Part shown: piece after piece, positions 49,420 to 58,197 of the stretch
How the letters are laid out: each line of letters begins with the position of its first letter
Position numbering within the stretch: the first letter of the stretch is position 1
From: Rhodanobacter sp. B04
GTDB lineage: Bacteria > Pseudomonadota > Gammaproteobacteria > Xanthomonadales > Rhodanobacteraceae
NCBI RefSeq assembly: GCF_002001125.1
Contig: NZ_MUNV01000012.1
Coordinates: 62,001 to 126,000, forward strand
Reading direction: 5' to 3'
DNA length: 64,000 nucleotides
Position numbers and translations under genes: made by a program
Notes under the pieces: generated by a model
Databases searched by the model: none
Told to the model about the DNA's origin: nothing
Seen by the model: the letters and a program-made list of their open reading frames with translations, nothing else

Positions 49420-52290
49420 TCACTTCATCAACTGACCATCGGCATCGATCACCTGCACCTCGCCGAGGTTCAGTGCGCGCACCGGCACCTCGATCTTGCC
49501 GAGGTCGCCGACGATCACCCAGGTCATCGCCGCGGGCTGCACGATTTCCTTGATCGCCGTCTCCGCCGCCGCGGGCGTGACCGCTTCCAGCTGCGACTTC
49601 AAGGTCTGCACGTAGTCGTCCGGACGGCCGTACTGCACGATGCCGCTGATCGCACCGAGCACGGCACTGGTGGTCTCGTAGCTGCCCGGCAACGCACGCA
49701 CGCGCTGGTCCTTGATCTTGGCGATCTCGGCGGCGGTCAGCGGCCTGTCACTGATGACCGCGCGCGCCTCCTTCAGCACCTCGGCTGCCGACTCGGCGGT
49801 CTTGTCGGTCTGCACCGGCGCGAAGAACAGGAACGGCCGCTGACCCTGCGCATCCATCAGCATGCTGTTTGCGCCATACGCCCAGCGCTTGTCCTCACGG
49901 AGATTCATGTTCAGGCGCGAGGTGAAGGTGCCGCCGAACGCCCCGTTGGCCGCCTGGATCGCCAGGTTATTGTCGGCGCGGGTCGAAGGCGCCAGCAGCC
50001 CGGCGAGGATCAGCGACTGCGGCGCATCGGCGCGGTTGATCAGGAACACCCGCGGCTTGGCCTGTGCCGCCACCTTGGCGATGTTCTTCTTCGGCACCGC
50101 CGTGGCGGGAGCCTTCCAGTCGCCGAACACGGCATCGAGCTGCGGGATGATCTGCGCCAGCGTGGTATCGCCGGCGACCAGGATCTTCACGTTGTCCGGG
50201 CGCAGCCAGTCGTGCTGGAACGCGACCAGATCCGCATCGGTCAACGCCTTGATCTCGCTTTCGGTACCCGAGCCGGTGAACGGAATGCCATAGGCGTGAT
50301 GCTCGCCATACAGCAGCGGCGGCAACGTGCGCAGGGCCAGCCCGGTGGGCTGGGTTTTTTCCTGTGCAATACCGGCCAGCCACTGGCCGCGCACGCGGTC
50401 GATGTCCGCTGCCTTGAAGGCCGGGTTGCGCACGATATCGGAGAACAGGCTCAGCGAAGGCTGCAACTGATCGTTCAATGCATCAAGCGAGGCGACACAG
50501 CTATCCAGGCCGCAGCCGACATTGGTGATCGCACCCAGTCGCTGCCTGCGCCTGGCCACTTCCACCGAGTCGAGATCCCTCGTGCTTTCGTTCATCAGGC
50601 GGGTGGTGAAACTGGCGGTGCCAAGCTTGCGACCCTGATCGGCGGCGTAGCCCGAATCGAACAGCAACTGCATCTGGGTCACGGGAATGGTGTGGCGCTC
50701 GGCCAGGATCACCTCGATGCCGTTCTTCAACTTGCCGTGCTCGAGTTTGGGGAAACTCAACTCGGGGAACCGGCTGACCTGCGGCACGCCGGCGCTGCGA
50801 TCCAGATCGCTCTTGCTCACGCTGTAGACATGCGCGGGCGGCAATTTCGGCTGCGGTCGACCCGCCGCCGCGCCCAGCGCCATCACCTTGGCATCTTCGA
50901 CGGCCGGATCGAAACCCTTGTCGGCCGGCAGCACGGTGAGCAGGTAATCGCCCTTGCTCAGCCACTTGTCTGACGCAGCCTTGACGCTGGCGATGCTGGC
51001 CGCTGCGGAACGCACGAGGTCCTTCTTGTAGGCACCCGGATCGCCGCGATAGACCTGCCCCTCAGCGAGAATCACCGCCTTGCCGCCGAAACCACCGACC
51101 TTCTCCAGGCCTCGCACGAAGCCGGCGCGGTTGGCCACCTTGGCGCGATCGAGTTCATCCTGGGTCGGGCCGCTGGCGAGGAACTTCCTCAGCTCCTCAT
51201 TGATCACCGCCTCCACCTTGGCCGGATCGACACCTTGCTTTACATCGGCCTGGATCTGGAACTGGCTGGCCAATGCGAATTCGCCGATATCGGCAGAGAT
51301 GTGGTCGACCAGCTTGTCCTGGTAGACCAGGCGCTGGTACAGCCGCGAGGTCTTGCCGCCGCCCAGTGCGAAAGCGGCGAGGTCGAGCTGGATCGCATCG
51401 TCGCTGCCCAGCTGAGGCACCACCCAGGTGCGGATGATGCGCGGCTGCGCCACGTGATCGTGCTGCACGCCGCGGGTGGATGCCGGCAGCGGGGTGATCC
51501 ACGCCTGCTGACGCGCTACCGCCGGGCCGGCCGGAATGTCGCCGAAATACTTCGCGGCCTTTTCCTTGGCCTGCGCCACGGTGATGTCGCCGGCCAGGAC
51601 CAGAGTGGTGTTGGCGGCACCGTAATTGCTGTGGAACCACGACTTCACATCGTCCAGCGAAGCGGCGTCGAGATCGGCCATCGAGCCGATCGTGTCGTGC
51701 TGGTACGGATGGTTGGCCGGATAGGTGTTGGCCAGGATGTTCTCGTCGACGCGACCGTACGGGCGGTTTTCACCCTGACGCTTTTCGTTCTGCACCACGC
51801 CGCGCTGGGTATCGAGTTCCTTCTGGCCGATCGCACCGAGCAGGTGGCCCATGCGGTCCGATTCCATCCACAGCGCCATGTCCAGCGCGGTGGTCGGCAC
51901 GGTCTCGAAATAATTGGTGCGGTCGAACCAGGTCGTGCCGTTCATGTCGGTGGCACCGGCCTTCTCGAACGGTTCGAAATACGTGCCCTTGTGGTTTTCC
52001 GAGCCGGAGAACATCAGGTGCTCGAACAGATGCGCAAACCCGGTCTTGCCCTTAGGCTCGTCGGCAGAACCGATGTGGTACCAGATGCTCACCGCCACCA
52101 CCGGCGCCTTGTGGTCTTCATGCACCACCACGGTCAGGCCGTTCGGCAGGGTGAAACGGGTGTAGGCGATGTCCGGAATCTGGCTGGATGTCGCGCCAGG
52201 CGCCGCCGCCGGGGCCGCCCGCGCAGGCAATCCGCCAACTGCCAGAGTGATCAGACCAGCAAGGATCAGAGCCGAAGGCTTTCTAGCCAC
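49420..52290 (-). CDS. M16-family zinc metalloprotease with two peptidase halves
   Basis: The 956-residue precursor has a signal peptide (about 25 residues, ending LPARAA). The active half has H87-L-F-E90-H91 in GFAHLFEHLMFSG, an inverted zinc motif, with a downstream Glu. The second half (from about 500, LKNGIEVILAERHTIPVTQ) lacks the HxxEH, as is normal for the inactive partner of pitrilysin-like proteins. It probably degrades peptides in the periplasm. The plus-strand ORF through it is a shadow. Confidence 0.92.
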   Translation of the reverse strand: MARKPSALILAGLITLAVGGLPARAAPAAAPGATSSQIPDIAYTRFTLPNGLTVVVHEDHKAPVVAVSIWYHIGSADEPKGKTGFAHLFEHLMFSGSENHKGTYFEPFEKAGATDMNGTTWFDRTNYFETVPTTALDMALWMESDRMGHLLGAIGQKELDTQRGVVQNEKRQGENRPYGRVDENILANTYPANHPYQHDTIGSMADLDAASLDDVKSWFHSNYGAANTTLVLAGDITVAQAKEKAAKYFGDIPAGPAVARQQAWITPLPASTRGVQHDHVAQPRIIRTWVVPQLGSDDAIQLDLAAFALGGGKTSRLYQRLVYQDKLVDHISADIGEFALASQFQIQADVKQGVDPAKVEAVINEELRKFLASGPTQDELDRAKVANRAGFVRGLEKVGGFGGKAVILAEGQVYRGDPGAYKKDLVRSAAASIASVKAASDKWLSKGDYLLTVLPADKGFDPAVEDAKVMALGAAAGRPQPKLPPAHVYSVSKSDLDRSAGVPQVSRFPELSFPKLEHGKLKNGIEVILAERHTIPVTQMQLLFDSGYAADQGRKLGTASFTTRLMNESTRDLDSVEVARRRQRLGAITNVGCGLDSCVASLDALNDQLQPSLSLFSDIVRNPAFKAADIDRVRGQWLAGIAQEKTQPTGLALRTLPPLLYGEHHAYGIPFTGSGTESEIKALTDADLVAFQHDWLRPDNVKILVAGDTTLAQIIPQLDAVFGDWKAPATAVPKKNIAKVAAQAKPRVFLINRADAPQSLILAGLLAPSTRADNNLAIQAANGAFGGTFTSRLNMNLREDKRWAYGANSMLMDAQGQRPFLFFAPVQTDKTAESAAEVLKEARAVISDRPLTAAEIAKIKDQRVRALPGSYETTSAVLGAISGIVQYGRPDDYVQTLKSQLEAVTPAAAETAIKEIVQPAAMTWVIVGDLGKIEVPVRALNLGEVQVIDADGQLMK

Positions 52291-52377
52291 TATGAACTTC
52301 CCGTTTCATGAATGTGATCCCCGAGACTAACGACGCAATAGACCCATCGCAATAACTTGCAGTGAAATCCCGCGCAT

Positions 52378-52421
52378 TGTCCGGCCGCTGTCCGATCGTG
52401 CCGCCAGACTGTCCGCGGACA
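52378..52421. promoter_or_regulatory. TGTCCG repeats, candidate enhancer upstream of a sigma-54 promoter
   Basis: TGTCCG occurs at 52378-52383, 52389-52394 and in the perfect palindrome TGTCCGCGGACA at 52410-52421. The set lies 66-109 bases before the -24 element, where bacterial enhancer-binding proteins usually sit. The regulator is unknown. Confidence 0.5.
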
Positions 52422-52486
52422 ATCAAGCGCCCCCTGCCAAGCCAGGTTCAACCTTTATTATCAAACACTTACATCCATATTCCTCT

Positions 52487-52502
52487 TGGCACGGCGATTG
52501 CT
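52487..52502 (+). promoter_or_regulatory. Sigma-54 (-24/-12) promoter
   Basis: TGGCACG, four bases, then TTGCT exactly fits the TGGCACG-N4-TTGCW consensus. It lies about 43 bases before the ATG of the 67-residue peptide gene. Confidence 0.75.
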
Positions 52503-52544
52503 TTTCATGGATACAGGGACCTGCCCCTTCATCGGAGAATGACC

Positions 52545-52748
52545 ATGAAATTCGAAACCTTGATGTTGCGCACGCTGTTCGTTGCCTGCATGGCCGTCTG
52601 CTCGCTGATCATGGGCGCCATGCTCACGACCACCACACCCTCGGCACAGCTGGCTGCCAACCGCAGCGTGAGTTCCATCCTGCTGTCCGCACCGACCACC
52701 TGCGCGTTGCCGCCGGACGGTGTGGTCTGCCCGCGGCAGAATGGCTGA
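52545..52748 (+). CDS. 67-residue secreted or membrane-anchored peptide under sigma-54 control
   Basis: The product MKFETLMLRTLFVACMAVCS... has one hydrophobic segment (about 8-28) that is either a signal peptide or an anchor. A Ser/Thr/Ala-rich tail of about 38 residues follows, with two Cys (about 53 and 62, in TTCALPPDGVVCPRQ). CGGAGA precedes the ATG. No family is recognised. The promoter suggests expression on nitrogen, motility, envelope or similar signals. It stands alone, followed by trmL after 51 bases. Confidence 0.7.
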   Translation: MKFETLMLRTLFVACMAVCSLIMGAMLTTTTPSAQLAANRSVSSILLSAPTTCALPPDGVVCPRQNG

Positions 52749-52799
52749 GCACGCCACGCGAATCACCGCGGAGCATGGCAGGTACGCGATAATCACCGG

Positions 52800-53270
52800 A
52801 TGCTCCACGTCATCCTGTTCCGTCCCGAGATCCCGCCGAACACCGGCAACGTGATTCGCCTGTGCGCGAACACCGGCGCCGCGCTGCACCTGATCCGACC
52901 GCTCGGTTTCGAGCTTGACGATGCACGCTTGCGCCGCGCCGGCCTGGATTACCACGAGTACGCCCGCGTCGCGGTGCATGACGAGCTGGCCAGTTGCCTC
53001 GCTGCGATCGGCATGCCACGGGTGTTCGCCTTCACCACCCGCGGTCGAGTCGCCCACATCGATGCCGGCTTTGCCGATGGGGATGCCTTGCTGTTCGGTT
53101 GCGAGACGGCCGGCTTGCCGGCAGATGTGCTGGAGACGATCCCCGCCGAACAACGCCTGCGCCTGCCGATGCGTGCGGACAGCCGCAGCCTGAACCTGTC
53201 GAACACGGTCGCCGTGGCGGTGTACGAAGCCTGGCGCCAGCTCGGCTTTGCCGGGGCCGCGGACGTCTAG
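52800..53270 (+). CDS. trmL: tRNA (cytidine/uridine-34-2'-O)-methyltransferase
   Basis: The 156-residue SPOUT enzyme methylates the wobble ribose of leucine tRNAs. Typical motifs: [40 protein letters not shown] with the knot Gly, and the C-terminal knot [28 protein letters not shown]. The ATG is preceded by a GATAAT -10-like box only about a dozen bases away, so a leaderless or very short leader transcript is possible. Confidence 0.93.
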   Translation: MLHVILFRPEIPPNTGNVIRLCANTGAALHLIRPLGFELDDARLRRAGLDYHEYARVAVHDELASCLAAIGMPRVFAFTTRGRVAHIDAGFADGDALLFGCETAGLPADVLETIPAEQRLRLPMRADSRSLNLSNTVAVAVYEAWRQLGFAGAADV

Positions 53271-53297
53271 CAGCGGCCACCGGGCTACAATCGCCGG

Positions 53298-53948
53298 ATG
53301 AATGCCGCCATTCCCAACTCCTGGTTGCCACAACCGCTGCGCAAGCTCGCCGGCCGCGCGCTGGAAACCGCGCTGAACCACACCTTGTCGCTGGATCCGG
53401 ACACCCGACAGCGGCTGGCCGCGCTGGAAGGCCGCAGCGTGCAACTGCATCTGCGCGGACCGGAAATCGCCCTGGCGGTGACCGTCGAAGACGCGCGCCT
53501 GAAGGTCGGACCGCCGCAGGACGACAGCCAGCTGCGCGTCGCCGCCACCCCGGGCAGCCTGCTGGCGATGATGTTCCGCCGCGACGACGACGGCATCGCG
53601 CCGGGCAAGGTGGAGATCGCCGGCGACGCCGAGCTGGCACGCCGGCTGGAGAAACTCGCCAGCAAGTTCGCCCCGGATTTCGAGGAGGCGTTCGCCCGCA
53701 CCTTCGGTGACGTGCTTGGCGTACCGCTGGCCAAGGCGGTACGCAAAGGCCTCGCCCACGCGCGCGAAACCGCCACGCATCTCACCGAGGACAGCGCCGA
53801 TTGGCTGCGCGATGAAGCCCGCATCGCGCTGGCGCCAGGCGAAGTCGAGGGTTTCCTCGATGGCGTGGACCACTTGCGCGAACGCAGCGAGCGGCTGGAA
53901 TCGCGCGTGCAGCGATTGATCCAGCGCCTGCAAGGCAACGCCGCGTGA
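53298..53948 (+). CDS. ubiJ: Ubiquinone biosynthesis accessory factor UbiJ (SCP2 domain)
   Basis: The 216-residue protein has an SCP2 lipid-binding domain in the first half ([29 protein letters not shown], with [27 protein letters not shown]) and a helical C-terminal half ending in a coiled coil. In E. coli UbiJ scaffolds the soluble Ubi complex and its gene lies between ubiE and ubiB. Here it directly precedes and overlaps ubiB by four bases; ubiE is not adjacent. Confidence 0.9.
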   Translation: MNAAIPNSWLPQPLRKLAGRALETALNHTLSLDPDTRQRLAALEGRSVQLHLRGPEIALAVTVEDARLKVGPPQDDSQLRVAATPGSLLAMMFRRDDDGIAPGKVEIAGDAELARRLEKLASKFAPDFEEAFARTFGDVLGVPLAKAVRKGLAHARETATHLTEDSADWLRDEARIALAPGEVEGFLDGVDHLRERSERLESRVQRLIQRLQGNAA

Positions 53949-55594
53949 CGCCGCTGAAGGTGGTGCCGCGACTGCTGCGGGTCGCCTCGGTCCTGCTGGC
54001 CTACCGGCTCGACGAACTGGTCGACGCCGCGCACCTGTACCGGCCGCTGAAACTGCTGCGCCCGCTGCTGGCGCGCCCGCGCGCGAACGTGGCGCAGCTT
54101 CCGCGCGGCGAACGCTTGCGGCTGGCGCTGACCGAGCTGGGGCCGATCTTCGTCAAGGCCGGCCAGGTGTTGTCGACCCGCCGCGACCTGGTCCCGGCCG
54201 ACATCGCCGACGAACTCGCCCTGCTGCAGGATCGGGTCGCGCCTTTCTCCGGCAGCGAGGCGCGCACGATCGTCGAGCGCGAACTGAAATCGTCGATCGG
54301 TTCGCTCTACGCGCAGTTCGATGAAACGCCGCTGGCCTCGGCCTCGATCGCCCAGGTCCATGCCGCCACCCTGCACGACGGCCGCGAGGTGGTGGTGAAA
54401 GTGCTGCGGCCCGGCATCGACGCGCAGATCGCGCGCGATGTGAAACTGCTGCGCTCGCTCGGCGAGCTGGCCCAACGCTGGCATCCGAACGCCGACAAGA
54501 TCCGTCCGCTCGACGTGGTCGCCGAAGTCGAGAAGATGCTGGAGAACGAGCTGGACCTGCAGCGCGAAGGCGCCAGCGCCAGCCTGCTCAAGCGCAACTT
54601 CGACAATGGCGTGGATCTCTACGTGCCGGCCGTGCACTGGGAGCTGACTGCGCAACGCGTGCTGACGCTGGAACGCGTGCACGGCATCAGCAGCGACGAC
54701 ATCGCCGCGATCGACGCCGCCGGCCTCGACCGCAAGGCGCTCGCCGCCAAAGGCGTGCGGGTGTTCTACGAGCAGGTGTTCCGCGACAACTTCTTCCACG
54801 CCGACGCGCACCCCGGCAATATCTGGGTCGATCCGACGCGCACCGGCGAGCCGCGCTTCATCGCGCTGGACTTCGGCATCATGGGTTCGCTGCCGGAAGC
54901 AGACCAGTACTGGCTGGCGCAGAACTTCATCGCGCTGTTCGAGCGCGACTACGCGCGCATCGCGCAGCTGCACGTCGCCGCCGGCTGGATGCCGGCCGAC
55001 GTGCGACTGGACGAACTGGAAGCCGCGGTGCGCACGGTATGCGAGCCCTACTTCACCCGCCCGCTGTCGCAGATCTCGCTGGCCGAACTGGTGGTCAAAC
55101 TCTTTCAGACCGCGCGCCGCTTCGAGCTGACCCTGCAACCACAGCTGATCCTGCTGCAGAAGACCCTGCTCAACATCGAAGGCGTCGGCCGCATGCTCGA
55201 CCCGGAGATCGATATCTGGGCGGTAGCGCACCCGGTGCTCAAGCGCATCCTGCGCGAACGCTACAGCCCGCTGCGCACCTTGCGCGAGGTGCGCAAGCGC
55301 CTGCCCGAGTGGCTGCACAACGCCCCGCAGTTCCCCGAGCTGGTGCGCGACGCGCTGCGTCAGATCGGCCGCGGCGAACAACGCAGCGTGAGCGATCCGC
55401 AAGCACTCCAGTTGCTGCGCGAGAACGCCCGGGGCCTGCACCGGTTGCTCGCCTGCGGCATGCTGGGCAGCGCCTTGCTGGTCGCCGCCGCACTGCTGTG
55501 GACGATGGCGCCGCAACACGGCAATTGGCCACCGCTGCTTGCCGGCGGCGCCGGCCTGCTGACCTTCGCCGTCGGCTGGCCGCGCTCGCGCTGA
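53945..55594 (+). CDS. ubiB: Ubiquinone biosynthesis ATPase/kinase UbiB
   Basis: The 549-residue ADCK-like protein starts with GTG at 53945, overlapping the ubiJ stop codon. It carries the KxGQ motif [15 protein letters not shown], the Ala-rich loop [13 protein letters not shown], the conserved Lys of [10 protein letters not shown], the catalytic [12 protein letters not shown] and the metal-binding [10 protein letters not shown]. Two C-terminal membrane helices (about 500-545) anchor it. It supports coenzyme Q synthesis. Confidence 0.95.
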   Translation: MTPLKVVPRLLRVASVLLAYRLDELVDAAHLYRPLKLLRPLLARPRANVAQLPRGERLRLALTELGPIFVKAGQVLSTRRDLVPADIADELALLQDRVAPFSGSEARTIVERELKSSIGSLYAQFDETPLASASIAQVHAATLHDGREVVVKVLRPGIDAQIARDVKLLRSLGELAQRWHPNADKIRPLDVVAEVEKMLENELDLQREGASASLLKRNFDNGVDLYVPAVHWELTAQRVLTLERVHGISSDDIAAIDAAGLDRKALAAKGVRVFYEQVFRDNFFHADAHPGNIWVDPTRTGEPRFIALDFGIMGSLPEADQYWLAQNFIALFERDYARIAQLHVAAGWMPADVRLDELEAAVRTVCEPYFTRPLSQISLAELVVKLFQTARRFELTLQPQLILLQKTLLNIEGVGRMLDPEIDIWAVAHPVLKRILRERYSPLRTLREVRKRLPEWLHNAPQFPELVRDALRQIGRGEQRSVSDPQALQLLRENARGLHRLLACGMLGSALLVAAALLWTMAPQHGNWPPLLAGGAGLLTFAVGWPRSR

Positions 55595-55600
55595 ACCTGC

Positions 55601-55663
55601 AGGAGCGCGCCTTGTGCGCGATCGACGATGCCGCAAGTCTCATCGCGCACAAAGCACGCTCCT
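55601..55663. repeat. REP-like palindrome after ubiB
   Basis: Arms AGGAGCGCGCCTTGTGCGCG.. (55601-55622) and its inverted copy (55642-55663) match at 20 of 22. A 19-base unpaired centre separates them. It fills the 83-base ubiB-truC gap. It is the same family as the element inside polA. Confidence 0.8.
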
Positions 55664-55677
55664 AGCAGAACGAAACC

Positions 55678-56391
55678 ATGCTTGAAATTCTCTACCAGGA
55701 CGACGCGCTGATCGCGGTGAACAAGCCGGCGAACCTCGCCGTGCATCGTTCGAAGATGGTCGGCAACGCCGAAGAATTCCTGATCGACCAGTTGCGTGAA
55801 CAGATCGGCGACAACGTATATCTGGCGCACCGGCTCGATCGTGCCACCAGCGGCGTGTTGCTGATCGCGCGCAGCAAGGACGTCGCCGCCAGGCTCGGCG
55901 AACAGTTCATGGGCCGCTCGGTGCGCAAGCGGTATCTGGTCGTGGTGCGCGGTTGGCCCGACCCGCTGGAAGGCGTGATCGACTATCCGCTGCCCGGCTC
56001 GCGCGAGACCGGCCCGCGGCGCGAGGCGCGCACGCAATACCGGCGACTGGCCACGATCGAGGTACCGATCGAGCTGGGCCGCTATCCGCAGCAGCGTTAC
56101 GCACTGGTGCTGGCCGAGCCGGAAAGTGGCCGCTTCCGGCAGATCCGCAAGCATCTGGCGCACATCCACCACCCGGTCATCGGCGACTGCCAGCACGGCC
56201 GCGGCGACCACAACCGGCTGTACAAGCAGTACTTCGGCTGCCATCGAATGTTGCTGCACGCGTGGCGGTTGCGCTTTGCGCATCCGCTGACCGGCGTTGC
56301 GATGGAGTTCGAGGCTCCGCTGGATGCCGCGTTTGCCGGGTTGCTTGATCGCTTCGGCTGGGTGTTGCCTGGAGTGAGTGAAGAAGAGTGA
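55678..56391 (+). CDS. truC: tRNA pseudouridine(65) synthase, RluA family
   Basis: The 237-residue enzyme begins MLEILYQDDALIAVNKPANLAVHRS, closely like E. coli TruC. It has the catalytic Asp motif AHRLDRATSGVLLIA, the KRYLVVVRGW strand, an ALVLAEPESGRFRQIRKHLAHIHHPVIGD-type segment, and LLHAWRLRFAHPLTG. E. coli TruC is about 260 residues. The last residues, GVSEEE, and the stop codon lie in a GGAGTGAGAG-family repeat, so the C-terminus seems re-made by that element. Confidence 0.92.
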   Translation: MLEILYQDDALIAVNKPANLAVHRSKMVGNAEEFLIDQLREQIGDNVYLAHRLDRATSGVLLIARSKDVAARLGEQFMGRSVRKRYLVVVRGWPDPLEGVIDYPLPGSRETGPRREARTQYRRLATIEVPIELGRYPQQRYALVLAEPESGRFRQIRKHLAHIHHPVIGDCQHGRGDHNRLYKQYFGCHRMLLHAWRLRFAHPLTGVAMEFEAPLDAAFAGLLDRFGWVLPGVSEEE

Positions 56392-56470
56392 GAAGTGAGA
56401 GCAAGTAGGGGCAGGATTCAGCGCCGCTTTTCTCTCACTCCGCACTCCTCGCTTCACCTACTCACTTCTT
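56371..56470. repeat. GGAGTGAGAG-family inverted repeat, copy 2
   Basis: A purine-rich left part (56371-56402) and a pyrimidine-rich right part (56432-56470) form an imperfect hairpin. The inner 16 bases pair at 14 positions (GAGTGAGAAGTGAGAG against CTCTCACTCCGCACTC). The truC stop codon (56389-56391) is in the left arm, and arfB starts 18 bases after the right one. Confidence 0.75.
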
Positions 56471-56488
56471 GCCCTCTACACTCCCCGC

Positions 56489-56911
56489 ATGTTGATCGTC
56501 AGTCCCAGCATCACCCTGCCCGAGTCCGAACTGGTCGAACGCTTCCTGCGCGCGGACGGTCCCGGCGGGCAGCATGTGAACCGCACCGAGAGTGCGGTGG
56601 AGCTGCGCTTCGACGTGATCAATTCGCCGTCGCTGCCGGAGGAAATCCGCATGCGTTTGCTGGCGCGGCGCGACCGCCGGTTGACCGGCGAAGGGGTGCT
56701 GGTGATCCAGGCACGCCGCTTCCGCGATCAGGCGCGCAATCGCGACGACGTGCGCGAGCGGCTGGTCGAGATCATTCGCGGCGTCCTGATTCCACCGAGG
56801 AAACGTGTCGCCACCAAACCGACCCGGGCCTCGCAAGAACGCCGCCTGGTCGGCAAGCAGCAACGTGGCAAGATCAAGCAGGCTCGTTCGCGCAAACCGG
56901 ATTTCGAATGA
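56489..56911 (+). CDS. arfB: Ribosome-rescue peptidyl-tRNA hydrolase ArfB (YaeJ)
   Basis: The 140-residue release-factor-like protein has the GGQ motif in RADGPGGQHVNRTESAVELRF, needed to free the nascent chain from stalled ribosomes. The basic C-terminal tail (KPTRASQERRLVGKQQRGKIKQARSRK, in parts) enters the mRNA channel. It starts after the repeat at 56371-56470; the stop overlaps the next ATG by four bases. Confidence 0.95.
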   Translation: MLIVSPSITLPESELVERFLRADGPGGQHVNRTESAVELRFDVINSPSLPEEIRMRLLARRDRRLTGEGVLVIQARRFRDQARNRDDVRERLVEIIRGVLIPPRKRVATKPTRASQERRLVGKQQRGKIKQARSRKPDFE

Positions 56912-57504
56912 ACGGTCATCTTCTGGCGCCCAATCAACTGCCACCGCGGATGCCGAAACTGCGCGACGGATGGCAGCGCCGCATCTGCCGTGGCGTGCTT
57001 CGCCTGGGCGGTTGGAGCCTGCTCGGCGACTTTCCTGACGTCCCCAAGTTGGTGCTGATCGCCGCGCCACACTCGTCCTGGTGGGACGGTGTCTGGGGCC
57101 TGCTGATCAAGGTGGCGATCGGTGCCGACGTGCATTTCATGGCCAAGCAGGAGCTGTTCCGCGGGCCGCTCGGCGGCCTGCTGCGCCGGCTCGGCGGCAT
57201 GGCCATCGATCGTGGTGCCGCCAAGGGCGTGGTCGAGCAGATGATCGACCAGTTCCACCGACGCGACAGCTTATGGCTGGGCATTGCACCGGAAGGTACG
57301 CGCAAACCGGTGACCCGGTGGAAAAGCGGCTTCTGGCACATCGCCCATGATGCCGGCGTACCGGTCTTTCCGGTGGCCTTCCATTATCCGGAAAAGATCA
57401 TCCGGCTTGGCCCGCTGTTCGACACCACGGACGACATGGCAGCCGACGTCGCCCGGCTGCGTGCGTACTACGCGCCGTTCCAGGGCAAATACCATGGCAT
57501 CTGA
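56908..57504 (+). CDS. 1-acyl-glycerol-3-phosphate acyltransferase-like protein
   Basis: The 198-residue protein has the acyltransferase boxes: LIAAPHSSWWDGVWGL (a variant of NHxxxxD with HSSWWD), VHFMAKQELFRGPLGGLLRRLGGMAIDRG, and APEGTRKPVTRWKSGFWHIA. Such enzymes add an acyl chain to lysophosphatidate or to related lipids. The His-x4-Asp pair is present. Coupled to arfB by ATGA. Confidence 0.88.
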   Translation: MNGHLLAPNQLPPRMPKLRDGWQRRICRGVLRLGGWSLLGDFPDVPKLVLIAAPHSSWWDGVWGLLIKVAIGADVHFMAKQELFRGPLGGLLRRLGGMAIDRGAAKGVVEQMIDQFHRRDSLWLGIAPEGTRKPVTRWKSGFWHIAHDAGVPVFPVAFHYPEKIIRLGPLFDTTDDMAADVARLRAYYAPFQGKYHGI

Positions 57505-57558
57505 GCTGGCCCGCCCTGGCTATCCCGCTCCCGCATGTCACTCGCAGCGGACACTTCC

Positions 57559-58188
57559 ATGCTCGGCATCCAGCACTACGGCGCCTTCCTGCTCGCCTGC
57601 ATCGCGCTGAATCTCACGCCGGGGCTGGACACGTTCTACATCCTCGCGCGCAGCGGCCGCGAAGGCCATGCCGTCGGCCTCGGTGCCGCACTGGGCATCA
57701 ACGCCGGTTGCGTGGTGCATACGCTAACGGCGGTGTTGGGACTGTCCGCGATCCTGACGACCTCGGCCACCGCATTCACCGTGCTGAAATACCTCGGCGC
57801 CGCCTATCTGATCTGGATCGGTCTGCGCATGCTGTTGAGCCGGCAGGGCGCGCACGCCCCGACCGTCACGCGCGGCCACGGCTGCGCCGCCGCCTTCCGG
57901 CAGGGCATGCTGACCAATGTGCTGAACCCGAAGGTGGCGCTGTTCTATCTTGCCTTCCTGCCGCAGTTCGTCTCGCTGCATGCCGCCCATGCGCAGCTCG
58001 GGCTGCTGGTGCTGGGCTTGAGCTTCATCGGCACCGGACTGTGCTGGTCGCTGCTGCTCGCCCTGCTCGGCGGGCGCATCCATCGGCTGCTGCAGCGCAA
58101 GCCGCAGATCGGACGCTGGATGGATCGCTTGTGCGGCGCGGTACTGCTGGGCTTCGGATTGAAACTGGCGTTGCAACAACGCAGCTGA
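57559..58188 (+). CDS. LysE/RhtB-family amino acid exporter
   Basis: The 209-residue protein (from ATG 57559; an ATG eight codons earlier is possible) has about six membrane helices and the family pattern ALNLTPGLDTFYILARSGREG, GAAYLIWIGLRMLLS, and AAFRQGMLTNVLNPKVALFYLAFLPQFV. Such proteins export amino acids or homoserine lactones. Substrate unknown. Confidence 0.9.
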   Translation: MLGIQHYGAFLLACIALNLTPGLDTFYILARSGREGHAVGLGAALGINAGCVVHTLTAVLGLSAILTTSATAFTVLKYLGAAYLIWIGLRMLLSRQGAHAPTVTRGHGCAAAFRQGMLTNVLNPKVALFYLAFLPQFVSLHAAHAQLGLLVLGLSFIGTGLCWSLLLALLGGRIHRLLQRKPQIGRWMDRLCGAVLLGFGLKLALQQRS

Positions 58189-58197
58189 AGCACGCGT

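Noticed and set aside
53285..55636. 783-codon minus-strand ORF over ubiJ and ubiB
   Set aside because: Shadow frame; ubiJ and ubiB have conserved motifs and an overlapping GTG start.
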